Notes: generated by a model from the sequence alone, not told the origin. Positions 18,187 through 26,501 are shown, counted from the first letter of the stretch. The stretch is 64,000 bases of DNA from Streptomyces sp. B21-105 (GCF_036898465.1 NZ_JARUMJ010000001.1:7068001-7132000); one strand, 5' to 3'. Translations and numbers: made by a program.

Positions 18187-19563
18187 TCAGAAGGGTGTAC
18201 TGGCCGCATACGCCTCGCGCAGCCGCCGAGCGGTGATCCGGGCCTGCGCCGAAGTCCGCGGGGAGGGCCGGTCCGCCGCGCCGCGCCCGGACGTGCGGCG
18301 CGGGGACAACGGAGCGGCGGACCGCGCGCCGGCCGGGTCCCGGACCGGACCGTCGGCCTCGGCCCGCGCGCGGGCGGCGGGCGCGGAGTCGGCGCGGGCG
18401 TCGGCGGACGGCGGGGCCGAAGGGGTGTCGTCGACACGATGGAGCAGAAGACGGGGATCGGCGGGCGGCTCCGCCGGAGCGGGCACCGACGGCAGCTCGT
18501 GACCAGCCGGGAAACCGCCCTGCCGTCGCCGAGCCGGCCGGGGGTCCGCCGCCTCCCGTTCCCGCTCGGCAGGGGGAGACGCGAGGGGAGTCCCGACCGT
18601 CCCGGCCCCTGTGCGCGGCTCCGCCCCGGAGGCACGGCCGACGGCGAGGAGGTCGTCCAGGACATGGGTGGGAGCGGCGGTGTACGTGGTGAGTCTGCGA
18701 CGTGCCTGGGCGACCTTCAGCCCCTGCGCCTCGATCAGCGCGCGGCACCGCCGGACGACCTCGGCGAGGTCCGGCCGGTCCTGCGGACGCTGGGCCAGCA
18801 TGGCGGTGAGCAGCGGTACCAGCTCGTCCGGGGTCCCGGACAGATCCGGTGCGCACGCGGGGTCGACGACCTGGTGGAAGAGAAGGTGGATGTTGTCCGC
18901 GCGGTAGGGCGCATGGCCCGAGGCGGCGAACAGCAGGACGGCGCCCAGCGCGTACACGTCGACCGCGGGCGTCAGGGGCTTCTCGCCGTTGGCCTGCTCG
19001 GGCGGCATGCAGGAGGGGGTGCCGACGACCATGTGCGGCGCGGTCAGCGACACACTCGACTCCGCGAACACCGCGAGCCCGAAGTCGATCACCTTCGGGC
19101 CGTTCGGGCCGAGCAGCACGTTGGCCGGCTTCAGGTCACGGTGCAGCAGACCCTGACGGTGCACGCCGGCCAGGGCCTCGGCCAGCGTCGCGCCCAGCGC
19201 CGCCGTCAGCAGTGCGGGGAGCGGGCCGTGGGCGGCCACGTGGCGGCTCAGGTCGAGACCCTCGACGTACTCGGTGGCCAGCCAGGGGCGCTCGGCGTCC
19301 GGGTCGGCGTCCAGGAGGGCGGCGATCCGGGCGCCCCAGATCGTCTTGAGAATCTCCACTTCCTGCGCGAACCGCGTCCGCGTCTCGGAGTCGACCACGG
19401 ACGGCTTGATCACCTTCACGGCGGCCGGTTCCCCGCCAGGCGACTCGCCCAGGTACACCTGCCCCATCCCGCCCTGCCCGATCCGGCCGAGCAGTTCGTA
19501 TCCGCCCAGTTCGCAAGGGTCGTCGGGGCTGAGGGGCGCGATGTGCACGAAGGGCCTCACCAT
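18187..19563 (-). CDS. Serine/threonine protein kinase, cytoplasmic
   Basis: This is a 458-residue Hanks-type kinase. The glycine loop is GRIGQGGMGQVYLG (27-40), the catalytic Lys is in AVKVIK (residue 50), the catalytic loop HRDLKPANV is near 144, DFGLA near 163, and the activation-segment end GTPSCMPPEQ follows. The C-terminal 180 residues are Pro/Ala/Arg-rich and disordered, with no transmembrane helix or sensor domain. It precedes the drmD-like gene by 85 bases on the same strand, so it may be the first gene of that operon. Kinases accompany some phage-defence loci (for example PglW in BREX type 2), but a housekeeping role cannot be excluded. It is divergent from the jetA-like gene. Confidence 0.88.
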   Translation of the reverse strand: MVRPFVHIAPLSPDDPCELGGYELLGRIGQGGMGQVYLGESPGGEPAAVKVIKPSVVDSETRTRFAQEVEILKTIWGARIAALLDADPDAERPWLATEYVEGLDLSRHVAAHGPLPALLTAALGATLAEALAGVHRQGLLHRDLKPANVLLGPNGPKVIDFGLAVFAESSVSLTAPHMVVGTPSCMPPEQANGEKPLTPAVDVYALGAVLLFAASGHAPYRADNIHLLFHQVVDPACAPDLSGTPDELVPLLTAMLAQRPQDRPDLAEVVRRCRALIEAQGLKVAQARRRLTTYTAAPTHVLDDLLAVGRASGAEPRTGAGTVGTPLASPPAEREREAADPRPARRRQGGFPAGHELPSVPAPAEPPADPRLLLHRVDDTPSAPPSADARADSAPAARARAEADGPVRDPAGARSAAPLSPRRTSGRGAADRPSPRTSAQARITARRLREAYAASTPF

Positions 19564-19747
19564 CGGGCGGAAACGGTGTCCACGGTCACGCTAGACCACC
19601 GCCCGCGCCCGCGGGAGGCGGTCACCGCCCATTCCCCGGCAGACCGGGGCGCACACCCCTCTTCCGGGACACGGCCCGTGATGTCGGTGCCGCCCTCTAC
19701 GGTGGAGATCGCCGATGCCGCGGGGACGGTGGGGAGGGACGACAGGG

Positions 19748-21301
19748 GTGCGCAGGGTGCCACCGGAGATGTTCCGGTTCACGACAGGTGAGAAGGCCGA
19801 CCTGAACGGGGCGGTGCTGGACGCCTTCGGCGTGGCCGGCGAGCACCTCGAGGCCACGCTCGGGCCCGACGCGGTACGCGAGCGACTGCGCCTGGCGGGC
19901 TGGGTGGCGGCCGTCGACGACGGGGAACTGCACGACGCGCTCGCCCGGCTCGTGAAGTGGGAGCTCCTCGACGTCGTGCACAACCATGCGGAGAACTACC
20001 GCACGGCCGAGGAGTACGAGCGGCGCAACCTCCAGTACTCGCTGACCCGCCGAGGCGAGGCGGCTCTCGCCGGAGTGCGGCACGCGCTCGAGGTGCTGGC
20101 TTCCACGGGGGCGTTGCAGACGGCCGTGCTGGAGGCCATCGCCGACCGCCTGGACGACCTGTGCCTGCTGTCCGGCGAACCCGCCTCCGCCGATCGGCGG
20201 ATCTTCAGCACGCTGCGCGAGCTGGAGGCGCACCTGGAAGCCCTGGTGGAGAACACCAAGGCGTTCAACGGCGAACTGCAGCGCCTCCTGCGCGCCGAGG
20301 GCGCGGACCTGGACGTGTTCCGTGAGGTCAAGGCCGCCACCGTCGCGTACCTCCAGGAGTTCCTCGTCAACCTCGACCGGCGCGGACAGGCGGTCGCCGC
20401 CGCCGTGGCCCGGGTGGAGGAACGGGGGACCGCCGTGCTGCGCGAGCGCGCCCTGCGCGGGGCCGAACTGCCCCCGGCCGCCGGTGAGGACCCCGCGGCC
20501 GGCTGGCTGGAGAGCAGGCGGGCGCGCTGGGCGGGCCTGCGGGCGTGGTTCCTGCCGGACGACGGGGCACGGCCCCGGATCGAGCAGCTGCACGACATCG
20601 CCCGGCGCGCCATCGTCTCGCTCCTGCAGGTCCTGGAGCGGATCAACGAGTCACGGCGCCGTTCCTCCAGCGCCGTGCAGGACTTCCGGGAGCTGGCGCG
20701 CTGGTTCGCCGCGGCCCCGGCGGAGGAGGACCTGCACCGGCTGTGGTCGGCGGCCTTCGGACTCGGCCCGGCGCGCCACGCGCACCTCGCCCACCCTGAC
20801 CCGGAGTTGATCCCGTCGTCCCGTTCCTGGTCCGAGGCCCCGCCCGTGGAGGTGTCGGCGCTGCTGCGCACCAGCGGACGGACCGAGCGCTTCACCCGCA
20901 CGGGCAGGGTGCGGGACGTCACGGCGGTCAGGGCCGAGCGCGCGGAGCGGGCCCGCGCGGAGCGGGCGGAACTCGCGCGTGCCTGGCAGGCGTTGGAGAC
21001 GGACGGCCCCGTGCGCCTGTCCTCCTTCGGCACACTGGATCCCGCCGTCTTCGAGCGGCTGCTCGACCTGGTGGGCCGGGCCCTGGCCGCCCGGCCGGAC
21101 ACGACCGGCTCGCGGCGCGCCACGACCGGGGACGGCCGGGTGGAGATCGCGCTGTCCCCACCTACCGACGAGCGCACCGCCGTACTGCGCACGACGAAGG
21201 GCACCCTCGCCGGACCGGACTACGTCGTGCTCATCACAGCGGCCGGCGGAGCGAGCGCCCTCCCACGGCCGGGCGCCGCGCGGCGGGAGGCAGCCGGATG
21301 A
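19748..21301 (+). CDS. JetA-like DUF2397 (TIGR02677) protein, Wadjet type III
   Basis: This 517-residue protein resembles the TIGR02677/DUF2397 family. It opens MFRFTTGEKADLNGAVLDAF and contains EYERRNLQYSLTRRGEAAL (a winged-helix-like segment) near residue 90-110 and a long alpha-helical middle. In Wadjet type III-like cassettes DUF2397 is the kleisin-like subunit (JetA) of an SMC complex that recognises and destroys plasmid DNA. The GTG at 19748 (GGGAGG upstream) is used; an ATG at 19769 is possible. The stop overlaps the next gene (jetB-like) by ATGA, showing an operon, but that gene is cut off after 170 codons and no SMC (JetC) or nuclease (JetD) follows. This protein is therefore an orphan and the system is most likely inactive. 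Confidence 0.75.
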   Translation: MRRVPPEMFRFTTGEKADLNGAVLDAFGVAGEHLEATLGPDAVRERLRLAGWVAAVDDGELHDALARLVKWELLDVVHNHAENYRTAEEYERRNLQYSLTRRGEAALAGVRHALEVLASTGALQTAVLEAIADRLDDLCLLSGEPASADRRIFSTLRELEAHLEALVENTKAFNGELQRLLRAEGADLDVFREVKAATVAYLQEFLVNLDRRGQAVAAAVARVEERGTAVLRERALRGAELPPAAGEDPAAGWLESRRARWAGLRAWFLPDDGARPRIEQLHDIARRAIVSLLQVLERINESRRRSSSAVQDFRELARWFAAAPAEEDLHRLWSAAFGLGPARHAHLAHPDPELIPSSRSWSEAPPVEVSALLRTSGRTERFTRTGRVRDVTAVRAERAERARAERAELARAWQALETDGPVRLSSFGTLDPAVFERLLDLVGRALAARPDTTGSRRATTGDGRVEIALSPPTDERTAVLRTTKGTLAGPDYVVLITAAGGASALPRPGAARREAAG

Positions 21302-21807
21302 GCACCCTCGCCAACCAACTCGCCGCCGCGGAACGGGAGCAGGTCGCCCGTGCCATCCGTCTCCTGCTGGCCCGGCCCCTGCTGACCGAGGCCACCGACC
21401 CGGCCGGCTTCGAACTCGTACGCCGCCGTCGCGAGCCGCTGGCCCAGTGGTTCGACTACACCTGCGGCTGGAGCCTGGTGGTGGAACCGCGCCGCGGCTA
21501 CGCCCGCCTCACCAAGGTCCGCGCCGACCCGGACGGCTCCCGGCCGGCCCGCAGGGCGCGTTCCGGCCGGGCCCCGTTCGACCGCCGGCGTTACGTGCTG
21601 CTGTGCGTGACCGCCGCCGAGCTGCTGTCCATGCCGATGACGACCATCGGCATGCTCGCCGACCGTGTCGTGCAGGCCACGTCGGCCGACCGGGCGCTGG
21701 CCGCGTTCGACCCGGTGCACAAGCCGGAGCGCATGGCGTTCGTCGACGTCCTGAAGCTGCTGGAGTCGTACGACGTGCTGCGCGCGGTCGACGGGAGCAC
21801 CGAGGCC
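21298..21807 (+). pseudogene. JetB-like DUF2398 (TIGR02678) gene, 3' truncated
   Basis: The ATG overlaps the jetA-like stop. The visible 170 codons match the DUF2398/TIGR02678 N-terminus: FELVRRRREPLAQWFDYTCG, then DRRRYVLLCVTAAELLS and a winged-helix-like VDVLKLLESYDVLRAVDG. After DGSTEA (about 21,807) the homology stops and the plus strand continues into the antisense of a DUF1772 gene, so the join is a recombination junction. Intact family members are about 380-420 residues. The reading frame runs on to about 22,005 but that part is meaningless. A second, different DUF2398 fragment lies at 48,618. Confidence 0.8.
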
Positions 21808-22254
21808 AGGCACCCGAACGCGGCGGTGTGCAGTAGAGCGCGGACGAGGTTCCAGGTGACCCACCGGTTCTCGAAGTGCTCACTGGCCATGGCCAGGCCG
21901 TCGGCGTCGCGCAGGGGGGCGACCTTGGCGAGCTGGTCGTTGAGCGGGACGTCGACTGCGCCAGTGATGCCGAAGGCCACAGGTACAGCAGCAGTGCGGC
22001 GATGATCCAGGGGAGGGCGGGTCGGCTGTGGCCGCGCCAGGCCAGGACGGCGGCCGGCGCCAGCAGGGGGATCGAGCCCATGAAAGGGATCGTGAACGTG
22101 GGGTTGAAATGGCCTTGTTGATGTTCTGCATCGCCTTGACCAGGGTGCGGTCGGAGGGCCGGCCCAGGCCGGGCACGACCGAGTAGGCGAAGCCGGCGAA
22201 CAGTCCGGCCATCAGGCCGGTGCTCACAGTGGACGCCATGGACGCCAGGAGCAC
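21808..22254 (-). pseudogene. DUF1772 (anthrone oxygenase-like) membrane protein, broken
   Basis: Pieces of one membrane protein are spread over three frames. The N-terminus STVSTGLMAGLFAGFAYSV and KAMQNINKAI is in the first, IPFMGSIPLLAPAAVLAW in the second, and FGITGAVDVPLNDQLAKV to NRWVTWNLVRALLHTAAF in the third. Two one-base deletions explain the shifts: a lost T after the INKAI codons and a lost G before the FGITGA codons. The C-terminus is removed by the junction with the jetB fragment near 21,807. The gene is about 70 bases from the VOC gene's stop on the same strand and may have been in its operon. The protein family is a 4-helix membrane protein of unknown or oxygenase-like function. 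Confidence 0.75.
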
Positions 22255-22321
22255 GACTGTCTGCAGGGGCTTGATGGGTGCGCTCGCTTCGTCGGGCTGG
22301 TGGTGAGGGCCGGTGGCGGGG

Positions 22322-22720
22322 TCAGGCGTGCTCGATTCCGGTCGGGGTCGCCCACTCGACGAACTGGACGATCACGCCGTTGGGGTCGGTGACCTGGAAG
22401 AGGCGCTCTCCCCAGGGCTCCTCGCGCAGCGGCATGGTGATCTCGACGCCCGCGGCGCGCAGCCGCTTCTCCTCTTCGGCGACGTCGGTGACGGTGAAGG
22501 CGAGGATCAGGCCGGAGGCGCGCTGGTCGCGCTGGTCGGCCGGCAACACCTGGGTGCCGCGTGCGAGCAGGACGACGTCCACCGCGGCGTCGTCGCGCGA
22601 CAGGGAGGCGAATCCGTGGGCGGCGGCCTGCTCGACGTAGCCGAGGTGGGTGATGAAGAACCGCTGGGACGCGGCAAGGTCGTTGACGGTGAGCGAGACG
22701 GTTGACGCGGTGATCTGCAA
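22322..22720 (-). CDS. VOC (glyoxalase/bleomycin resistance) family protein
   Basis: This is a 132-residue protein with two beta-alpha-beta-beta-beta halves: TASTVSLTVNDLAASQRFF, and later LILAFTVTDV, ending QVTDPNGVIVQFVEWA. VOC proteins bind a metal or sequester small molecules; the substrate here is unknown. A TTG start at 22720 is chosen because AAGGAG lies seven bases upstream; the longer upstream frame (to 22,786) crosses the promoter region. It is divergent from the TetR gene at 22865 with a palindromic operator between, so TetR probably represses it. Confidence 0.8.
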   Translation of the reverse strand: MQITASTVSLTVNDLAASQRFFITHLGYVEQAAAHGFASLSRDDAAVDVVLLARGTQVLPADQRDQRASGLILAFTVTDVAEEEKRLRAAGVEITMPLREEPWGERLFQVTDPNGVIVQFVEWATPTGIEHA

Positions 22721-22787
22721 GCGGGTGCTCCTTATTGGTGGGGCTTGTCGTCGGCCGGTTGGCGGGGCGCCCAGCCGAGGATGCAAA

Positions 22788-22804
22788 TTTACGATGGACG
22801 TAAA
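22788..22804. promoter_or_regulatory. Palindromic TetR operator candidate
   Basis: A perfect inverted repeat, TTTACG, 5-base spacer, CGTAAA, lies in the gap between the divergent VOC gene (start 22720) and the TetR gene (start 22865). The surrounding 80 bases are distinctly AT-richer than the genes. Size and position fit a TetR dimer site controlling both promoters. Confidence 0.6.
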
Positions 22805-22864
22805 CTTATTCCGGCAGCATCAAGGCTGTCAACATAAAAATGCTACGAGTGTAAGATTGCACCC

Positions 22865-23518
22865 ATGGCTACCGACACCACATCGTCCGCGCAGCCCACC
22901 GGCTTGCGGGACGCCAAGAAGCAGGAGACGAGGCAGCTCATCTCCGACCACGCCACCCGCCTGTTCATCGCGCAGGGCTTCGAACAGACCACCATCGCCG
23001 AGATTGCCACCGCCGCCAGGGTTGCCAAGAAGACCGTCACCAACTACTTCCCACGCAAGGAAGACCTGGCCCTGGACCATCAGGACGCCTTCATCGCCTC
23101 CCTGGCTCACGCCGTGACCGACCGTCGGCCCGGCGAGTCCGCCCTGGCGGCGCTACGCCGCGCCTTCGCCGACGCCGCGGCGGCCGCGGATCCGGTCGCC
23201 GGGTTCTCCGGCCCCGCCTTCGCCCGCATGATCGCCGACAGTCCCACCCTCTCGGCCTGCCTGCGCGGCCTGCACGACCGGCGCGAACATGCCTTGGCCG
23301 AGGCTCTCGCTGCGGCTGTCGGCGCACCACGAGACGACATCACCGTCCGCACCGCCGCCGGACTGCTCGGCACCGTCCACCGCATCCTGTTCCAGCGCAT
23401 CCAAGACCTCACCCTGGCCGACCGCCCCAATGCCGAGATCGCCGAGACCGTCGACGCGGAGGCATCCCTCGCCTTCGACCTGCTCGAACCCTCCCTCGGC
23501 CACTACGCCATCGTCTGA
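22865..23518 (+). CDS. TetR family transcriptional regulator
   Basis: This is a 217-residue protein. The N-terminal TetR helix-turn-helix is clear: ISDHATRLFIAQGFEQTTIA, EIATAARVAKKTVTNYFPRKEDL (residues about 24-65). The C-terminal ligand-binding region contains TVRTAAGLLGTVHRILFQR. It is divergent from the VOC/DUF1772 genes and likely autoregulated through the palindrome at 22788-22804. The ATG at 22865 begins MATDTTSSAQ. Confidence 0.9.
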   Translation: MATDTTSSAQPTGLRDAKKQETRQLISDHATRLFIAQGFEQTTIAEIATAARVAKKTVTNYFPRKEDLALDHQDAFIASLAHAVTDRRPGESALAALRRAFADAAAAADPVAGFSGPAFARMIADSPTLSACLRGLHDRREHALAEALAAAVGAPRDDITVRTAAGLLGTVHRILFQRIQDLTLADRPNAEIAETVDAEASLAFDLLEPSLGHYAIV

Positions 23519-23588
23519 ACACTCCCGGCTCCACGGAGGGTGCACATGAGCGGATGTCGGCTCATGCAGGGGGAACTGGTCGTGGCGG

Positions 23589-23936
23589 TCTGTTCCCCCT
23601 GAAGAGGGGGATGGCTGGGGGCCATGACGCCCGTTTGACGCTCTGGGTGCCGACACGCGGGACGGGAGCCCAGAAATGGGCTCTGACCTGGTCTTTTGTG
23701 AGACCGGCTCAGGTCGACATCCTTCCGATGACGTCGCATGTGGAGTGTGTGGCGATTCTTGAGCCCGCTACAAAAGGGCTCTGACCTGCGGTTTTGTTGC
23801 TCTGGTGGGTTGCTCGGCCTGTTTCCCTCCGGGTAGCGGTTCGAGCGGACGGATCGATCTTTGAGAGCTCTGTGACCTGCGAATTCGTGAGCGAGGCGCT
23901 TGCAACGGCGACGCCTTCGAGTGGCTCTTGCGGAGA
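23589..23936 (+). repeat. ~350-bp non-coding direct repeat, copy A
   Basis: This stretch recurs at 47363-47712 in the same orientation. Similarity is moderate over the first 180 bases and almost complete over the last ~145 (from the TTTTGTTGCTCTGGTGGGTT motif to GTGGCTCTTGCGGAGA). Within the copy a short motif, CTCTGACCTG with a following T-rich tract, or its variant CTCTGTGACCTGC, appears three times at about 90-100-base spacing. No supportable gene lies within; the 76-codon frame here is not conserved with copy B. It may be an insertion-sequence end or a non-autonomous element. Confidence 0.75.
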
Positions 23937-23962
23937 GCCCGGGCGGTCGGCAGTACTTGAAG

Positions 23963-24002
23963 GCTTGGCAGGCCGCCCGCCGAATACGGCGGCCTGCCAA
24001 GC
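23963..24002. terminator. Strong 15-bp stem terminator
   Basis: A perfect 15-bp inverted repeat (GCTTGGCAGGCCGCC with its complement after a 10-base loop) lies 36 bases beyond the stop of the NmrA-like gene (24039, minus strand). There is no T-tract. It probably ends transcription of that gene and insulates the repeat element upstream. Confidence 0.65.
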
Positions 24003-24038
24003 GTTGGCGAACTGGGCGGGAGCTGACAGCGGTTGTGG

Positions 24039-24884
24039 TCAGAGGCCGATGTCGGCCAGCCACTGGCTTGTGGTCCGGGGGGTGACTCCCAGCAGCTTCT
24101 GGGCGGAGGTCTCCGGCGTGATCGAGCGGCCGGGCATGGCGCTCATCGCCTGGTAGGCGCCTGCGATGTCAGCGGCGGCGCTCTCGCCGATCAGGGGCGC
24201 CATTGAGGTACGGAACTCCTCGGCGGTGATCTGGTCGAAGACCACGTCCCGTCCGAGCCGGGCGCCGAACGCCTCGGCCAGGTCCGGCCCCGTGATGGCC
24301 GGGTACTGGCCGACGGAGACCACGCCGGTGACGTCCGTGCGGTCGAGCAGGGCGACGACGGCGTCGGCGATGTCCAGGTGGGAGGCCCAGGAGACGGGGA
24401 AGTCGGCCCGGATCGGGTAGGGCAGAACACCGTGCTCGCGGACCGAGCCGATGACGTGCGGCATGAGCAGGTTCTCGAGGTACAGCTCGGGCGCGATGAC
24501 CGCGTGGGACACGCCGGAGTCGGCGAGGCCGGCGGCCAGCGTCGCGGCGGCACCGCCGATGGCGGGATCGATGGGGAAGCCGCTGGTGGAGAACACGACG
24601 CGGTCCGGCCGGGCCTCGCGGACGGCGGTGAGGATGTTGTGCGCGTAGGTCTGGCGGTCCTCTTCCGAGGCCACCGGCAGGTGGACGAAGACCCCCTCGG
24701 CACCTCGGTAGGCGTCGGTCAGGCCGGCGGCTGAGGAGTAGCCGGCGGCCACGACATGCTGCGCGCCGGGCACGACGGCGTCGGGGTTGCGGGTCAGAGC
24801 GGTCACGGACTTGCCCGTGGCGGCGAGAGCGGAGACAACAGGGGCGCCCTGGGCGCCGGTGGCGCCGTGAATAACGTAGGTCAT
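24039..24884 (-). CDS. NmrA/QorB-like NAD(P)-binding oxidoreductase
   Basis: This 281-residue atypical short-chain dehydrogenase opens with MTYVIHGATGAQGAP, whose GATGAQG is the GxxGxxG dinucleotide loop. FVHLPVASEEDRQTYAHN and a substrate domain (GLDPx-like PAITGPDLAEAF) follow. The layout resembles QorB quinone oxidoreductases and NmrA-like redox sensors. The ATG at 24884 abuts a large palindrome shared with the divergent HxlR regulator gene, a pairing commonly seen for quinone- or electrophile-responsive genes. The substrate is unknown. Confidence 0.85.
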   Translation of the reverse strand: MTYVIHGATGAQGAPVVSALAATGKSVTALTRNPDAVVPGAQHVVAAGYSSAAGLTDAYRGAEGVFVHLPVASEEDRQTYAHNILTAVREARPDRVVFSTSGFPIDPAIGGAAATLAAGLADSGVSHAVIAPELYLENLLMPHVIGSVREHGVLPYPIRADFPVSWASHLDIADAVVALLDRTDVTGVVSVGQYPAITGPDLAEAFGARLGRDVVFDQITAEEFRTSMAPLIGESAAADIAGAYQAMSAMPGRSITPETSAQKLLGVTPRTTSQWLADIGL

Positions 24885-24886
24885 GG

Positions 24887-24935
24887 CCCCATTAGTGCAT
24901 GCGATGCACCAGTTACATCAACTGCACTAATGGGG
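24887..24935. promoter_or_regulatory. Large HxlR operator palindrome
   Basis: A perfect 13-bp inverted repeat, CCCCATTAGTGCA and TGCACTAATGGGG, has arms at 24887-24899 and 24923-24935. A second perfect repeat, GTGCAT-GCG-ATGCAC (24895-24909), is nested in the left part. It fills the 64-base gap between the divergent NmrA-like (24884) and HxlR (24949) starts, so binding would cover both promoters. Confidence 0.75.
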
Positions 24936-24948
24936 TACAGTCAAAACT

Positions 24949-25284
24949 GTGACTGATCCCTGTCTGCCCGAGTGCGGTGTCGCCCGGTTCCTCACGCTGC
25001 TCAACGGGCCGTGGGCCACCCTGATCGTGCGCGAACTGCTGCACGGCTCCCACCGGTTCACCCAGTTGCGCGAGGCCCTGCCCGGCATCAGCCCGCACAC
25101 CCTGACCAGCCGGCTGCGCCAGTTCGAGCGGCACGGCATCGTCACCCGCACGACTTACGCGGAGATTCCGCCGCGGGTCGAGTACGCGCTCACCCCCCTC
25201 GGTGAGGGGCTGCGCGAGGTCCTGGAGGCCATGGGGACGTGGGCCACGGCGGTGCCGGATCCCGAGTCCGGCGTCACCGCCTGA
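24949..25284 (+). CDS. HxlR family winged-helix regulator
   Basis: This is a 111-residue protein with the HxlR layout: a conserved Cys near the N-terminus (TDPCLPECGVARFL, C5 and C9), NGPWATLIVRELLHGSHRFTQL, LPGISPHTLTSRLRQFE, and the wing VEYALTPLGEGL. Cys residues in this position act as redox or electrophile sensors in several HxlR members, which fits the divergent oxidoreductase gene. It uses a GTG start at 24949, just after the large palindrome, implying autoregulation. Confidence 0.9.
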   Translation: MTDPCLPECGVARFLTLLNGPWATLIVRELLHGSHRFTQLREALPGISPHTLTSRLRQFERHGIVTRTTYAEIPPRVEYALTPLGEGLREVLEAMGTWATAVPDPESGVTA

Positions 25285-25306
25285 CGTACCCCTGGCCCGG
25301 CGACCC

Positions 25307-25336
25307 GGTCACGGTCACGGTCACGGTCACGGTCAC
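25307..25336 (+). repeat. GGTCAC hexamer array
   Basis: Five perfect head-to-tail copies of GGTCAC overlap the stop codon of the radical SAM pseudogene on the opposite strand. Such arrays arise by replication slippage and can vary in copy number. Confidence 0.85.
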
Positions 25337-26213
25337 GCCGAGGATGCGAGCCTCTGCCGCAGGGCGTCGTTGTCGTCGTGGTGGACGACCTCCTCGAAGC
25401 GCAGCCGCAGCCCGTGCTTGTCCAGCAGTTCCGCCACGATCGCGTCGAGCTGTTCGCTGTGCTCCTTCGTCCGCGCCTGGAGGTACGCCTCGCGGACGTC
25501 CTCGGGCTCGTCGGCGAGGACCTGGTCCATGAGCTCGCGGATGTACCGCTTGAGGTTGATGTGCTCCATGAACACCTCACCGACTCCCGCCTCGACGAGC
25601 CGGGCGAAGAGGTCGTCGAGGAGTTCGGGCCGGGTGGCGAAGTGGGGCAGGAGCGGGCCGACGAAGGCGTAGGTGGGGATGCCGGCCTCGTTGAGTTCGG
25701 CCAGGGTGCGCAGGCGGCGGGAGGCGAGCGGGGCGCGGACCTCCAGCCAGCGGCTGACCTTGTCGTCGGTGCTGGTCACGGTCATGCCGACTTCGGCGCG
25801 GGCAGGCTGGTGAGCAGGTCGATGTCGCGGGTGACCACCGGTGACTTGGTCAGGATGCGGACCAGGCCCGGGTACTCGACCGCTTGCAGTTCGCGCAGGA
25901 TGCCGCGGGTGAGCCGGTACTTCGTCTCGTGGCCCTGGTAGGCGTCGGTGACGGAGCTGAGCAGCATCGTGCCCCGCCGCTTGTCCTCGGGCATCTTCGC
26001 CAGCTCCTTGCGGGCGAGCTCGACCGCGTTTTTCTTCACGTACAGCTAGTCGCCCCACTCCTTGACCGACCGGCCGAACTGGCGCCCGGCGAAGCTGGCG
26101 AAGCAGTAGGCGCAGCCCAGCACGCAGCCTGTGCAGGGGTTGACGACGTAGTCGTCCGACGGGGTCTTCGACTTCTGGATCAGGGTCTTCGCCTCGATCT
26201 CGACCGGCTCCAT
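25333..26213 (-). pseudogene. Radical SAM protein (SPL/Rv2578c-like), two lesions
   Basis: The gene starts at ATG 26213 (GGAAG upstream) and encodes the 4Fe-4S/SAM motif CVLGCAYC (CxxxCxxC) near residue 35. It is broken twice. A TAG at 26046-26048 interrupts KEWGD-stop-LYVKKNAVELAR, one base from a TAC tyrosine codon. A one-base deletion near 25,800 shifts the frame between DIDLLTSLP and AEVGMTVTSTDDKVSRWLEV. Restoring both gives a continuous ~290-residue protein with the family's usual C-terminus. Either it is decaying, or the shift is a homopolymer sequencing error; the stop would still inactivate it. Confidence 0.8.
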
Positions 26214-26501
26214 GACGTACTTCCTTCCTGCGGCCCGGCCGTTCGTGTCCGACGTACCGGGGTCCTGTGCTGTCCGAGGGCCGCGAGTCCGCAGGTCACC
26301 GAACCCATACATCCGGAACAATAATCTGCGGAAGTTGATTCCATGGAATCTAAATGGTTTGCTGGAGGCTGGCCGGCCCGGAGCCCGTCATTCCTGCCGA
26401 GTTGCCGTAAGTCCTCTCCGTGGAGTGGTGGTCGCCTCCTGGATTTGGCCTGCCCCACAGAGTCACATTTCTCCCCTTTTGGGGAGTGAGGAGTGCGTGT
26501 C

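Noticed and set aside
12381..18236. Plus-strand frames of up to 1074 codons over the methyltransferase and drmD-like genes
   Set aside because: Arg/Gly/Val-rich antisense products without any known fold; the minus strand holds canonical helicase motifs.
23503..24063. Arg-rich minus-strand frame across repeat copy A
   Set aside because: Its equivalent at copy B diverges and breaks; the shared part reflects DNA repeat similarity, not a conserved protein.
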